A DNA stretch of 64,000 nucleotides from Alphaproteobacteria bacterium (GCA_016125425.1 WGLT01000012.1:124001-188000), one strand, 5' to 3'. Positions 17,867 through 27,029 are shown, counted from the first letter of the stretch. Numbers and translations: made by a program. Notes: generated from the letters alone by a model not told the origin.

Positions 17867-20797
17867 ATGACCGACGCCGCACAGACTTCTCCGTTCGCCG
17901 AACAGATCAAGTTCGTCCCGCGCGTCTATGACGAAGCGGCCGCGGACCGGCTCGAAGACGCGACGGGCGCGGCGGCGGGACTTTCGCCCGCCGCCCGCGG
18001 GCTCTTGCGCGCAGTCGGCGGATGCTCGCCTTATCTGAGCCGTCTCATTCAAAAGGCGCCCGCGCGCTACGGCGCGCTGATGGCGGCGCCGCCGCGCGAA
18101 AGCCTTGCGGCGGTCATCGAAGAAGCCGGGCGCGCCGGCGATCTTGCAGACCGCGAGGCGCAAAGCGCGGCCCTGCGCGCGGCGAAGGACAAGGCCGCGC
18201 TCCTCATCGCGCTCGCCGAGATCGCCGGCGTCTGGACGAGCCTCGAAGCGGGCGCCGCGCTTTCCGATTTCGCCGACGCGGCCGTCAACGCCGCGCTGCG
18301 CGGCGCGCTCCGGGGTCTTGCTTCGAAAGGGTTTGCGGGCGCGGACGCGCCCGCGCCGGAAGCGGAGAGCGGAATCGCCGTTCTCGCCATGGGCAAGCTC
18401 GGCGCGCGCGAGCTCAACTACTCGAGCGATATCGACCTCATCGTCGTCTTCGATCCCTCCGCCCCGGCGCTCGGCGATCCGATGAGCGCGCGCGAAATCG
18501 CCGTCGCCGCCGCGCGCCAGCTTGTTCGCATGCTGAACGAACAGACCCCGGCGGGTTACGTGTTCCGCACCGATCTGAGACTCCGGCCGGATCCGGGCGT
18601 TTCCGCGGCCGCCGTCTCCGTGCGTGCGGCGGAGGCCTATTACGAGGCGCACGGACAGAATTGGGAGCGCGCCGCTTTCATCAAGGCGCGGGCCTGCGCC
18701 GGCGACATCGCCGTGGGCGAGGCGCTGCTCGGACGGTTGCGGCCCTTTGTCTGGCGGAAATATCTCGATTTCGCCGCGATCGAGGACATCCATTCGATCA
18801 AGCGGCAGATTCACGCCTCCAAGGGCGGCGAGACGATCGAGTTCTCAGGCCATGACATCAAGACCGGCCGCGGCGGCATTCGCGAGATCGAATTTCTTGC
18901 GCAGACGCAGCAGCTCATTCTCGGCGGCAAAGACCCGTCATTGCGGCCCCGCGCGACGCTCGACGCGCTCGACGCGCTCGCCGCGGCGGGGCGGCTCGAC
19001 GCCGCCGCGCTGCGCGAGATTTCCGGCGCATATCGCTATCTGCGCAAGGTCGAGCATCGGCTGCAAATGATCAATGACGAGCAGACGCACCGGATTCCGC
19101 GCGACTCGGCCGGCGTCGACCGCCTCGCGGCTTTCCTCGGCGAGAGCGACAGGCGCGCCTTCGAGACGAATCTCATGGCGGCGCTGCGAACCGTCCATCG
19201 CCGTTTCGCCGAACTCTTTGAGCGCGAGGAGCGGCTGTCGGGCGAGGGCGGCAGCCTCATCTTCACGGGCGTCGAGAACGATCCGGCGACGCTGGAGACG
19301 CTCGCAGGGCTCGGTTTCCAAAGACCCGCCGACATCAGCAACACGATCCGCCGCTGGCACGCCGGCGCGCTTCGCGCAACGCGCAGCGCGCGCGCCAGGG
19401 AGCTGTTGACGAAACTCGTGCCGCGGCTGCTCGAGGCGCTCTCCAAGGCGGACGATCCGGATGCGGCGTTCGTCGCCTTCGACGATTTTCTCGCCCGGCT
19501 TCCGGCGGGCGTTCAGGTGTTTTCGCTATTCGCCAACAATCCGCATGTTTTCGACGTCCTGATCCGTATCATGACGATCTCGCCTTATCTCGGACGCGCG
19601 CTTTCAAGACGCGCCAGTCTGATGGAGGCGATGGTCGAAAGCGAATGGCCGACGCCGGCCGAACCGCCGGAGGCGCTGTCGAAAACGCTGTCAGCCCGGC
19701 TGGCCGGGGCCGCCTCTTTCGAGGAGAAACTTAACGAAGCGCGGCGATGGGGCGGCGAGCAGAAATTCGAAATCGCGGCCCAGCTCGTCATCGGCGCCGT
19801 CGACGCGCAGTCCGCGGCGGCGCAATTCACCGCGGTCGCCGACGCGGCGCTGGGCGCGCTCCTGCCGGTCGCGGCGGCCGAAATCGAGCGCGCGCACGGC
19901 AAGATCGGCGGCGGTCTGTCGGTGATCGCCATGGGCCGCCTCGGCGCCGGAACGTTAACCGCCGCCTCCGATCTCGATCTCGTTTTCGTTTACGATGCGC
20001 CGGAAGACGCGCTCTCGGCAGGTCCGAAACCGCTCGATCCGGTGAGCTATTATCTGCGTTTGGTGCGGCGATTGCTAACGGCTCTGTCTGCGGCGACGGA
20101 AGAGGGCGCCTTGTACGAAGTCGACATGCAGCTTCGCCCGTCAGGCTCCAAGGGCCCCTGGGCCGTTAGCCTTAACGCGTTCGAGCGCTATTATGAGACA
20201 GACGCCTGGACCTGGGAGGAGATGGCGCTCTCCAAGGCGCGCGTCGTCGCAGGCGATCGAGAACTCGGACAAAAGGTCGAGGCCGCGATCAAGCGCGTCC
20301 TCACCCGCCCGCGCGAGGCGGGCAGGCTCGCCGCCGATATCCGCGACATGCGCGAGCGGGTGGCGAACGCCAAACCCGCCGCGAGCGTATGGGATCTCAA
20401 GCACGCCGAGGGCGGGCTGGTCGATCTTGAGTTCACGCTCGCTTATCTCGCGCTGCGGGACGGCGCCCGGTTCGGCGCGGCGCCTGCGGCGACGCGGGCG
20501 AAGATCGAGTTTCTGCGGCGCGAAGGCTCCCTGTCGGAGACGGACGCCGCCGAGCTTTCAACGGCTTTCGAAATGTTCGAGACTGTGATGCAAGTGGGCC
20601 GGGCCGCCGTCGGCGACCAGGCCGCCTCTGCGGCCGAAGGCGGGGCGCTGCGCGCGCGTCTGGCCGCCGCGCTCGGCGCGGCGACGACCGGGGAGGCGGA
20701 GGAGAGGCTGAAAGCGCGGCTCGGCGCGGTGCGGCGTATCTTCGAGACCGTCGTCATATCGTCAGCATCCGCATCTAAGGTGACGCCGGGGCCATAA
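17867..20797 (+). CDS. glnE: Bifunctional glutamine synthetase adenylyltransferase/adenylyl-removing enzyme
   Basis: A 976-aa protein that attaches AMP to, or removes it from, glutamine synthetase according to nitrogen status. It has two nucleotidyltransferase domains, each with the GlnE signature. The N-terminal one reads MGKLGARELNYSSDIDLI (about residues 175-192), the C-terminal one MGRLGAGTLTAASDLDLVF (about 690-708). Both keep the catalytic D-x-D pair. The ATG at 17867 is preferred over a longer in-frame extension because it gives the usual N-terminus. The first oxidoreductase gene of the next cassette starts 9 bases after the stop. Confidence 0.94.
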   Translation: MTDAAQTSPFAEQIKFVPRVYDEAAADRLEDATGAAAGLSPAARGLLRAVGGCSPYLSRLIQKAPARYGALMAAPPRESLAAVIEEAGRAGDLADREAQSAALRAAKDKAALLIALAEIAGVWTSLEAGAALSDFADAAVNAALRGALRGLASKGFAGADAPAPEAESGIAVLAMGKLGARELNYSSDIDLIVVFDPSAPALGDPMSAREIAVAAARQLVRMLNEQTPAGYVFRTDLRLRPDPGVSAAAVSVRAAEAYYEAHGQNWERAAFIKARACAGDIAVGEALLGRLRPFVWRKYLDFAAIEDIHSIKRQIHASKGGETIEFSGHDIKTGRGGIREIEFLAQTQQLILGGKDPSLRPRATLDALDALAAAGRLDAAALREISGAYRYLRKVEHRLQMINDEQTHRIPRDSAGVDRLAAFLGESDRRAFETNLMAALRTVHRRFAELFEREERLSGEGGSLIFTGVENDPATLETLAGLGFQRPADISNTIRRWHAGALRATRSARARELLTKLVPRLLEALSKADDPDAAFVAFDDFLARLPAGVQVFSLFANNPHVFDVLIRIMTISPYLGRALSRRASLMEAMVESEWPTPAEPPEALSKTLSARLAGAASFEEKLNEARRWGGEQKFEIAAQLVIGAVDAQSAAAQFTAVADAALGALLPVAAAEIERAHGKIGGGLSVIAMGRLGAGTLTAASDLDLVFVYDAPEDALSAGPKPLDPVSYYLRLVRRLLTALSAATEEGALYEVDMQLRPSGSKGPWAVSLNAFERYYETDAWTWEEMALSKARVVAGDRELGQKVEAAIKRVLTRPREAGRLAADIRDMRERVANAKPAASVWDLKHAEGGLVDLEFTLAYLALRDGARFGAAPAATRAKIEFLRREGSLSETDAAELSTAFEMFETVMQVGRAAVGDQAASAAEGGALRARLAAALGAATTGEAEERLKARLGAVRRIFETVVISSASASKVTPGP

Positions 20798-20806
20798 CCG
20801 AAACCT

Positions 20807-22135
20807 ATGAAGACTCGCGCTCCATACGAACTCGCGGTGATCGGCGCGGACGCGGCCGGCCTTGCGGCGGCCGCCTGCGCCGCGCGGGCCGGCGCGCGCG
20901 TCGCCCTCGTCGGCGCGCCGGCGCCGGCCCGGCCCAAGGGCGCGACGTCGCCCTCCGTGCCGGACTTCGTATGGCGCCGTCTCGATCTTCAGGATTCGGG
21001 GCTGCAATTGCAGCCGGTCGAAGCCTATGTGTCGCTGTTCGAAGACGGCAAGAGTCTCGCCACCTATGCGTCTTCCTCCAAAACGCGCGCAGCGCTCGAG
21101 CGCGAAGGCGTAGGCGATTTTCGTCTTTGGACGGATTTTCAACTCGCGCTCACCGCGCTCTGGAAGGAAGGCGGCGAGATGGCGCGCCGCGCGTCGATCA
21201 ACGGCGCGCGCGCGAATGCGCATCCCCTGCTGACGGCGCTCTCGGCGCCGTCGGGCGAGCGGCTCGCGCAAAAGCTCGCAGCGACCACGGCCGGATTGCT
21301 CGATGATTTCTTCACGAGCGAGGAGCTCAAGGTCCATCTCGCCAATATCGCGCTTTCGCCCTTCGGCCTGGGCGGCGACGAGACGGGCTCGGCGCTCGCC
21401 GTCGCGTCCTTGAGCGATGCTGCGGGCTGGCGTTCGCGCGCGCGCCGTCGCGCGCCGTCGCTCGAAATCGCGCTCGAAGACGTCGCGAAAGCGGCGGGCG
21501 TGGAGTTTTTCAGCCAGAAAATTCTCGACATTCGCGCCGACGAAAAGCTCGCAAAGCTCTCGCTCGACAGCGGCGAGGCGCTGAAGGCGCGCCGCGTCAT
21601 GGCCTCGAGCGAAGCGGCCGCGGCCGCCGCCGGCCTCAAGATCGCGCACGGCCTCGCTCCGCTTGCGCGCCGCGAAGGCGCGCAGGCCGACATACGCCTC
21701 AAATTCTCGAAGGCGCCGCCGCCGCCCGCCGCGGGCAAGCATGCGGTCTTCTTCCTTGCGGACTCGATCGCCTCGATCAGCGAAGCGCGCGACGCCGTGC
21801 TCGAAGGCCGCCTGCCGGAGCGTCCGCCGATCTCGTTCGAATTCGTCAAGGATGAGATCATCGTCCGCGCGCCCTATTGCCCGGCCGTGCTGCGCACGGA
21901 AGGGGAAAGCCGCGAGTGGACCGAGCAGGACAGGCAGGCGCTCGGCCGCCAGATCGTCGCGCGCCTTGCGCCTTATCTGAACGGCGCGGTCCGCAATATC
22001 CGCCGCATCGAGGTGTCGGTGAGCCCGGCCGGCGCGCCGAAAGGCGATGCCGGCGCCGTCGCCGCGCCGCCCCCGGGACATGACGTCGTCGGCGCGGCCG
22101 CGCGCCTTGCATTGGATCTTGTCAGTGGCGACTAA
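20807..22135 (+). CDS. PYROXD2/phytoene-dehydrogenase-like protein with degenerate FAD site
   Basis: A 442-aa protein with an N-terminal Rossmann start, ELAVIGADAAGLAAAACAAR. The usual GxGxxG reads GADAAG, so the middle Gly is Asp, and the acidic residue expected after the second strand (VALVGAP) is missing. Later regions (RVMASSEAAAAAAG, PPISFEFVKDEIIVRAP) resemble NAD(P)/FAD oxidoreductases of the PYROXD2 group. The C-terminal flavin-binding Gly/Cys motif is not seen. It lies 9 bases after glnE and overlaps the next gene by 11 bases. Flavin binding is doubtful, and the function is unknown. Confidence 0.7.
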   Translation: MKTRAPYELAVIGADAAGLAAAACAARAGARVALVGAPAPARPKGATSPSVPDFVWRRLDLQDSGLQLQPVEAYVSLFEDGKSLATYASSSKTRAALEREGVGDFRLWTDFQLALTALWKEGGEMARRASINGARANAHPLLTALSAPSGERLAQKLAATTAGLLDDFFTSEELKVHLANIALSPFGLGGDETGSALAVASLSDAAGWRSRARRRAPSLEIALEDVAKAAGVEFFSQKILDIRADEKLAKLSLDSGEALKARRVMASSEAAAAAAGLKIAHGLAPLARREGAQADIRLKFSKAPPPPAAGKHAVFFLADSIASISEARDAVLEGRLPERPPISFEFVKDEIIVRAPYCPAVLRTEGESREWTEQDRQALGRQIVARLAPYLNGAVRNIRRIEVSVSPAGAPKGDAGAVAAPPPGHDVVGAAARLALDLVSGD

Positions 22136-23675
22136 GACGGAAGAAACGCGCAAGACCGGCGGCCGGATCGAAGGCGGCTTCGATGCGATCGTGATTGGAG
22201 CGAGTACGGACGGTCTCGCCGCCGCCGCCATGCTCGGCAAGGCGGGGTTCAAGACTGTGCTTCTCGGCGCGGGCGGCGCGGCGCTCGACGAGGGTCGGCG
22301 TGAATTCGCGCCGGGATTTTTCGCGCTCGACGGCGATCTCGTCATGGGCGCGCTCGACCCCCAGCTCGTCGAGGCGCTCGACCTTTATCGACACGGCCTT
22401 GAACTCGCCTCGCGCCGGCTGGAGACCGTGTATTTCTTCGATGACGGCGGCGCGCTGCTGATGGAGGGCGATCTCTACCGGACGCGCGAAAGCGTCGCCG
22501 CCATGTCGCCGCGGGACGCTGACGCTTACGCCGATTTTGTCGAGACTGCGCTCGATGCGGCGCGCGCCCTGCGCCCCCTGTTCGAAACCGGCCCGGCGCC
22601 GGCGCTCGCCGAAGCGCTTTCCTCCGAGAGCGAACGGTTTTTGTCGGCGTCGAGCGAAGATATCGTCGACAGCCTGTTTGAGGACGCGCATCTGCGCGCG
22701 CTTCTCGAAGCGGAAGCCGCGCTGAGGTCGGCGGCGCGGCCGAGCGAGGCCTTCAGCTTCGCCGCGCTGCTGCGCCGCTGGGCGGGCGAGGCGGCCGGTT
22801 TGCAGGCGGCTTCGGCTTATCCGGCGGGCGGCGCGCCGGGCCTGCGCCGCGCCCTGCGGCGCGCCGCGCAGGCCGCCAATGTCGATTTCCGTCCCTCCGT
22901 CGGCGTGGCGCGCGTGCTGGTCGAATGGGACGGCGCGGCCGGCGTCCAGACCGACGACGGCGGTCAGATCCGCGCCCCGATCGTGGTCAACGCGCTGAGC
23001 GCGCGCCAGGCTTTCCTCGATCTCGTCGGGCCGGAGCATATCAATATAGAGTTTCAGGCCGCGCTCGCCGCCCCGGCGCCGCGCATCGCTTCGGCGCGCG
23101 TCAACTTCGCGCTCACCGGCGCGCCGGGAGACGAACGCACGCGCGCCAATCTTTCGCGCCGCCTGTTTTTCGCGCCGAGTCGGGAGGGGCTGCGCGGCGC
23201 CTATGCGGCGGCGCGGCGCGGCGACGTCGCTTCCCCGCTGGTGATGGAGGCGTTGATCCCGAGCGTTTTCGATCCGGCGCTCGCGCCTAAAAACGGTCTC
23301 GTCGTGTCGGCCTGGGCCCATCCCGTTCCTTTCAAAGCGGAAAAAGACGACGCGTTGGCCGAACGGATCGGCGAGGCCGCGCGCGAGACGCTGGAGAAGA
23401 TCGCGCCCGGCGCGGCGGCGCGGATCGCCGCTGTCGACGTCCGTCTTCCCGCCGACGAGGCGGCCGCGAGCGGCGCGCCGGCCGAAGTCTTCGCCGCGCG
23501 CTCAAGCGTTCTCGATCAGTGGGCGCGCGCGCGCCGGTTCGCCGGCGCGAGCGGAATCGAGGGCTATTATTTCTGCGGCCCCGAAGCCGAAATCGGGCGC
23601 GAGTCGGGCGGCGGCGCGGGGCGGCGCGCGGCGGCGGCGGCGATGCAGCACGCGAAAATGCGGGCGCGCTCATGA
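22125..23675 (+). CDS. Second PYROXD2-like oxidoreductase-family protein
   Basis: A 516-aa relative of the preceding gene product. The N-terminal strand-turn is DAIVIGASTDGLAAAAMLGKAG; the dinucleotide motif reads GASTDG, with the middle Gly replaced by Ser, and no acidic residue follows the second strand (TVLLGAG). The C-terminus keeps a partial flavin motif, GYYFCGPEAEIG then GGGAGRRAA. I chose the GTG at 22125, which overlaps the upstream gene by 11 bases; in-frame ATGs farther upstream lie deep inside that gene. It ends with an ATGA overlap with the GcvT-like gene. The reaction is unknown. Confidence 0.7.
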   Translation: MATKTEETRKTGGRIEGGFDAIVIGASTDGLAAAAMLGKAGFKTVLLGAGGAALDEGRREFAPGFFALDGDLVMGALDPQLVEALDLYRHGLELASRRLETVYFFDDGGALLMEGDLYRTRESVAAMSPRDADAYADFVETALDAARALRPLFETGPAPALAEALSSESERFLSASSEDIVDSLFEDAHLRALLEAEAALRSAARPSEAFSFAALLRRWAGEAAGLQAASAYPAGGAPGLRRALRRAAQAANVDFRPSVGVARVLVEWDGAAGVQTDDGGQIRAPIVVNALSARQAFLDLVGPEHINIEFQAALAAPAPRIASARVNFALTGAPGDERTRANLSRRLFFAPSREGLRGAYAAARRGDVASPLVMEALIPSVFDPALAPKNGLVVSAWAHPVPFKAEKDDALAERIGEAARETLEKIAPGAAARIAAVDVRLPADEAAASGAPAEVFAARSSVLDQWARARRFAGASGIEGYYFCGPEAEIGRESGGGAGRRAAAAAMQHAKMRARS

Positions 23676-24820
23676 TCTTTCCTGCAGACGATCTTTGTCC
23701 GGATGATCCGAGACCGACGGCGCTCTATGCGGCCGCCGCCGGCGCGGCGTCGGCCAACAGCTGGACATCGGTGAACGGATGGTCTGTCGCGCGAGTCTAT
23801 ACGAGCCTTGATGAAGAGTATGAGGCGGCGCAAAACGCCGCCGGCGTCGTCGATGCGGGGCCGGTCGTGCGCTACTCGGTGAGCGGCGCCGGGGCGGCCG
23901 CATTTCTGGCGCGCGCGACGACGACGCCCGTCGCCGGACTCGAGCCGGGCGAGAGCGCGCGCGGACTGATGCTCGACGAAGACGGCATGGTCGTCGACAT
24001 CGTCGAAACGACCCGCCTCGGCGAGTCTCTTTATCTGCTTTCCGCCTCGCGTCCGCATGCGCGCCGTCTGCAACTCGCTGCCCGCGGGCTCGACGCGATC
24101 GTCGACGACATCACCTCGCGCATCGCCGCGCTCGCGCTGATCGGGCCGGAGGCGCGCGACGTCGCAAGCGCCGCCGGGCTCGACGCCTCGAGCGATCATC
24201 TCGCTGCGCAAGGGCGCGTGCGCGGCGTCGAAACCTCGGTTCGTCCTATCCATTTCGGCGCGCTGTCGGGCGTAGAAATCATCTTTCCGCATGAAGAGGC
24301 GTTGACGCTCTGGGAGCGCATAAGGCGCGCCCGCGCGCCCCAGCCGGTCGGCCTGGCCGCGCTGGAAATTTTCCGCATCGAGGGCGGCGCGCCGCGTCCG
24401 GGCGCCGATTTCGTCCCGGCCGACGAAGCCAGAGAAAAAGACGAACGCCGCTCGCCGGCCGAGATCGGCCTCGACCACCTCGCGCCGACAAATAGCGCCT
24501 GGTTCAACGGACGGCGCGCTCTCAAGACGCAAGCCAGGCCCGCCCGCGCGCTCGTCGCGCTGTCGATCGACGCCGAAAGCGCCGCGCCCGGCGCCGCCGT
24601 CTTCGCCCGCAAAGGGCCGGCCGGGCGCCTGACCTCGGCGGCCTTCTCGCCGCGCCTCAAGCGGATCGTCGCCTTCGCCGATCTCGCCGTCGCCGCGCTT
24701 GGCGGGCCGCTTGAAGTCGCCCTGGGCGGGGGAGACAGCCGCGCCGCGGCGCGAGTCATCGAAACGCCCGAAAGCCGGCTCGCCGCCGCCTTCCGCGCCG
24801 GCGCTGCGCCCCGGCCCTGA
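23672..24820 (+). CDS. GcvT-like (aminomethyltransferase/folate-binding) family protein
   Basis: A 382-aa protein with the GcvT/YgfZ fold order: EYEAAQNAAGVVDAGPVVRYSVSGAGAAAFLARATT (outline, residues 50-88), MLDEDGMVVDIV (about 101-112), then a domain around AALEIFRIEGGAPRPGADF. In true T-proteins the second region reads GGxxDD; here it is VVDI, so one catalytic-region Asp is lost. Relatives transfer C1 units to tetrahydrofolate or demethylate N- or S-methyl compounds, often with a flavin dehydrogenase partner. The start at 23672 gives an ATGA overlap with the upstream gene. Confidence 0.72.
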   Translation: MIFPADDLCPDDPRPTALYAAAAGAASANSWTSVNGWSVARVYTSLDEEYEAAQNAAGVVDAGPVVRYSVSGAGAAAFLARATTTPVAGLEPGESARGLMLDEDGMVVDIVETTRLGESLYLLSASRPHARRLQLAARGLDAIVDDITSRIAALALIGPEARDVASAAGLDASSDHLAAQGRVRGVETSVRPIHFGALSGVEIIFPHEEALTLWERIRRARAPQPVGLAALEIFRIEGGAPRPGADFVPADEAREKDERRSPAEIGLDHLAPTNSAWFNGRRALKTQARPARALVALSIDAESAAPGAAVFARKGPAGRLTSAAFSPRLKRIVAFADLAVAALGGPLEVALGGGDSRAAARVIETPESRLAAAFRAGAAPRP

Positions 24821-24898
24821 TTCGGCGGCGACGGAATCGGCCTCAGCGCGCGTTCTAGGAGTGCTGGCGGGTTTCAAGCCAAGGAAGACGGTAGGCAA

Positions 24899-25333
24899 AT
24901 GAAGAAAATCATCATTTTTTCGGCGCTCGCCGCCGCAGGGTTGATCGCCGGCGGCGCGCTTGCGCAAGGCGGGCAGGGACCGCGCGACAAGGAAAGCCGC
25001 TGGGAGCGGCTCGACGCGAATGGCGACGGGAAAATCACGCTCGACGAACTCGACGCCCGCCAAAAGGCGTTTCTCGCCGAGGCCGACGCCAATGGCGACG
25101 GCGTGCTCACCAAAGACGAGTTGAAGGCGGTCCACGATAAGCGTCGGGCTGAACGGGCGGCGCTCATGATGGGAGACGCCAATGGCGACGGCAAAGTCAC
25201 GCGCGAGGAGTTCGAAGCGCGCGAGGCGGCGCGGTTCGCCAAGCTCGACACCAATAAGGACGGCGTTCTCTCGCCTGACGAGCTGGCGGCCGCTCCGCGC
25301 GGGCCTCGCCATGGGAAACACGACCGGCGTTAA
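24899..25333 (+). CDS. Secreted protein with four EF-hand calcium-binding loops
   Basis: A 144-aa protein with a signal peptide (residues 1-22, ending ALA). Four 12-residue EF-hand loops start at Asp39, Asp63, Asp93 and Asp117, all of DxNxDGxhxxxE type. Each loop keeps the Glu at position 12, so all four should bind calcium. It is probably periplasmic. The ECF sigma gene starts 62 bases downstream, past a GC-rich hairpin. Neighbourhood suggests, but does not prove, a link to envelope signalling. Confidence 0.85.
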   Translation: MKKIIIFSALAAAGLIAGGALAQGGQGPRDKESRWERLDANGDGKITLDELDARQKAFLAEADANGDGVLTKDELKAVHDKRRAERAALMMGDANGDGKVTREEFEAREAARFAKLDTNKDGVLSPDELAAAPRGPRHGKHDRR

Positions 25334-25344
25334 TTACACTGGGC

Positions 25345-25368
25345 GCGGCTCGCCCTTGGGCGGGCCGC
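25345..25368 (+). terminator. GC-rich hairpin between the EF-hand and sigma genes
   Basis: Ten base pairs form between GCGGCTCGCC (25345-25354) and GGCGGGCCGC (25359-25368), with one G-U pair and loop CTTG. No T-run follows, so it is a weak or rho-assisted terminator, or an attenuator limiting read-through into the sigma gene at 25396. Confidence 0.5.
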
Positions 25369-25395
25369 AGCGGGCCCGACAGCCCGGGAGACGAC

Positions 25396-25992
25396 TTGGC
25401 TCTTGGCGAGGAGAACGACGAGGCTCTGGTGGCGCGCGCCGGACGCGGCGACCGCGCGGCGGCGAGCGCGCTCGTCCTTCGGCATACGGATCGGATATTC
25501 GCCGCGTCCTATCGCATGCTTGGCGATCGGGCGGCGGCGGAGGACGCGACGCAGGAAACGTTTTTGAAGCTTTGGAAGAACGCCGCGCGATGGCGCCCGC
25601 AAGGCGCGAAATTCGAGACCTGGCTCTACAAGGTCGCGATGAACGCCTGTCTCGACCGGTTGCGCAAACGCGGCCGGGAGGCGCCAGAAGACGCCGCGCC
25701 CGAGATGACAGACGGCGCGCCGCGTGCGGACGATATTTTGATCGCGGCCGAGCGGCGCGACGCGGTCGCGGCGGCGATCGCCGCGTTGCCCGAGCGTCAG
25801 CGCGAAGCGATCGTACTTTGTCACTATCAGGAGCTTTCCAATATCGAGGCCGCAAAGATTATGGATGTGAGCGTCGAAGCGATCGAATCGCTGCTCGCGC
25901 GCGGCCGACGCGCGCTGAAGGACGCCCTGATCGAGCGGCGCGAAGAGTTGATGGAAGGAGGACGTCATGACGGACCGTCCGTTGTCGTCTGA
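25396..25992 (+). CDS. ECF-type RNA polymerase sigma factor
   Basis: A 198-aa sigma-70 family protein. Region 2 covers residues 20-90 (AEDATQETFLKLWKNAARW and FETWLYKVAMNACLDRLRKR). Region 4 is at about 130-185 (LPERQREAIVLCHYQELSNIEAAKIMDVSVEAIESLLARGRRALK in outline). Region 3 is absent, as in all ECF factors. The TTG at 25396 has GGGAG 5 bases upstream and is the best start. The tail overlaps the probable anti-sigma gene by 26 bases. The CnrX-like sensor two genes on suggests metal or envelope-stress control. Confidence 0.9.
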   Translation: MALGEENDEALVARAGRGDRAAASALVLRHTDRIFAASYRMLGDRAAAEDATQETFLKLWKNAARWRPQGAKFETWLYKVAMNACLDRLRKRGREAPEDAAPEMTDGAPRADDILIAAERRDAVAAAIAALPERQREAIVLCHYQELSNIEAAKIMDVSVEAIESLLARGRRALKDALIERREELMEGGRHDGPSVVV

Positions 25993-26434
25993 TCGCGAAG
26001 CGCGCCTTGAGCGCGCATCGGCCTATCTTGAGGCTTACGGAGCCGAGCGCCGCCGCTGGCCTGAAGAGGCGCATGCGCTCTTCGATCAGATCTGCGGCGA
26101 TCGCCGCTTCGAAGAAAGACGCAGGGCCGCCGCGCGTCTCGACGAGACGCTCTCCGCTTTCCTCGCGCCGCGGGCGGACGAAGCGTTGAAGGAGCGGCTG
26201 CTCGCTTCATTTGACCCGCCGTCCCGGCGCGCCTCCCTCCTGTCTTTCGGCGCGGGCGCCCCGCGCTGGGGCCGGCTTGTTCCGGCGGGGATATTGGCCG
26301 GGCTTTCGGCGCTCGGGTTCGCCATCGGCGCGGCGACGGCGAACACCGGCGTCGAGAACGATCCGGCGTTTTCAGCGCCTGCGACTTTCGCTTATCTGAG
26401 CGATCAAGGGGACGCCCCCTGGGCGAATGAATGA
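25967..26434 (+). CDS. Probable membrane anti-sigma factor
   Basis: A 155-aa protein with a charged cytoplasmic N-terminal region of about 95 residues and one membrane helix at about 104-126 (LVPAGILAGLSALGFAIGAAT), leaving a short periplasmic tail. It overlaps the sigma gene by 26 bases and the sensor gene by ATGA. Position, topology and size match single-pass anti-sigma factors, but no zinc-binding HxxxCxxC motif is present and I do not recognise the family. The role is inferred from context. Confidence 0.65.
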   Translation: MTDRPLSSDREARLERASAYLEAYGAERRRWPEEAHALFDQICGDRRFEERRRAAARLDETLSAFLAPRADEALKERLLASFDPPSRRASLLSFGAGAPRWGRLVPAGILAGLSALGFAIGAATANTGVENDPAFSAPATFAYLSDQGDAPWANE

Positions 26435-27003
26435 TGAAAACGGGACTCGCCGTCGCGCTTGCGATTTCTCTCGCCGCCAATGTGTTTCTCGGCGGCTTTG
26501 TTGCCGGCCGAATCGCCGGCGGGCCGCCGCATGCCGGATTCGCCGACGCGCATCGTCGCGCGCCGAGCGCGGGGATGTTCATGTTCCGCGATCTCGACGC
26601 CCTGTCGCCGGAGGGACGCGCGGCGTTTCGCTCGGTATTCAATGATCACCGCGAGGAAATGCGCGGGAATTTTCGCGAAGTGATGCGCCTTCGGAAGGCG
26701 TTCATCGATACGCTCGCCGCCGATCAATGGGACCGCGCAAACGCCGAGAAGGCGCTCGATGATTTGCGCAAGGTGGAGAGCAGGCAGCAGACAGAGCTCG
26801 GCGAACTGATCGTCGACGCGTTTGAAAAGCTCCCGGCCAAAGACCGTCAGGCGCTCGCCAAGGCGGCGCAGACGCCGCGCGCCGACGGGAGAGGCGGGTT
26901 CGCGCGACGCCATCATCGAAGACGCGGCGAGGCGATGCCGCCGCCGCCGGCCATGGGCGACGAACCGCCGCCTCTTGATGGGCCGCCGCCAGACGAAAAT
27001 TAA
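26431..27003 (+). CDS. Periplasmic metal-sensor-like protein (CnrX/Spy/Heavy-metal_resist type)
   Basis: A 190-aa protein with an N-terminal anchor or signal (residues 4-30) and a helical periplasmic domain. LSPEGRAAFRSVFNDHREEMRGNFREVMRLRKAFIDTL (outline) matches the Spy/CpxP/CnrX-type helical hairpin. The C-terminus is a low-complexity tail rich in Arg/His, then Pro/Asp, including RRHHRRRG. In CnrYXH-like systems such a protein signals metal to the anti-sigma factor; here the order sigma, anti-sigma, sensor supports a similar circuit. The metal, if any, is unknown. Confidence 0.72.
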   Translation: MMKTGLAVALAISLAANVFLGGFVAGRIAGGPPHAGFADAHRRAPSAGMFMFRDLDALSPEGRAAFRSVFNDHREEMRGNFREVMRLRKAFIDTLAADQWDRANAEKALDDLRKVESRQQTELGELIVDAFEKLPAKDRQALAKAAQTPRADGRGGFARRHHRRRGEAMPPPPAMGDEPPPLDGPPPDEN

Positions 27004-27029
27004 CAGCGCTTCGCCCTGAGCCGAGCGCT

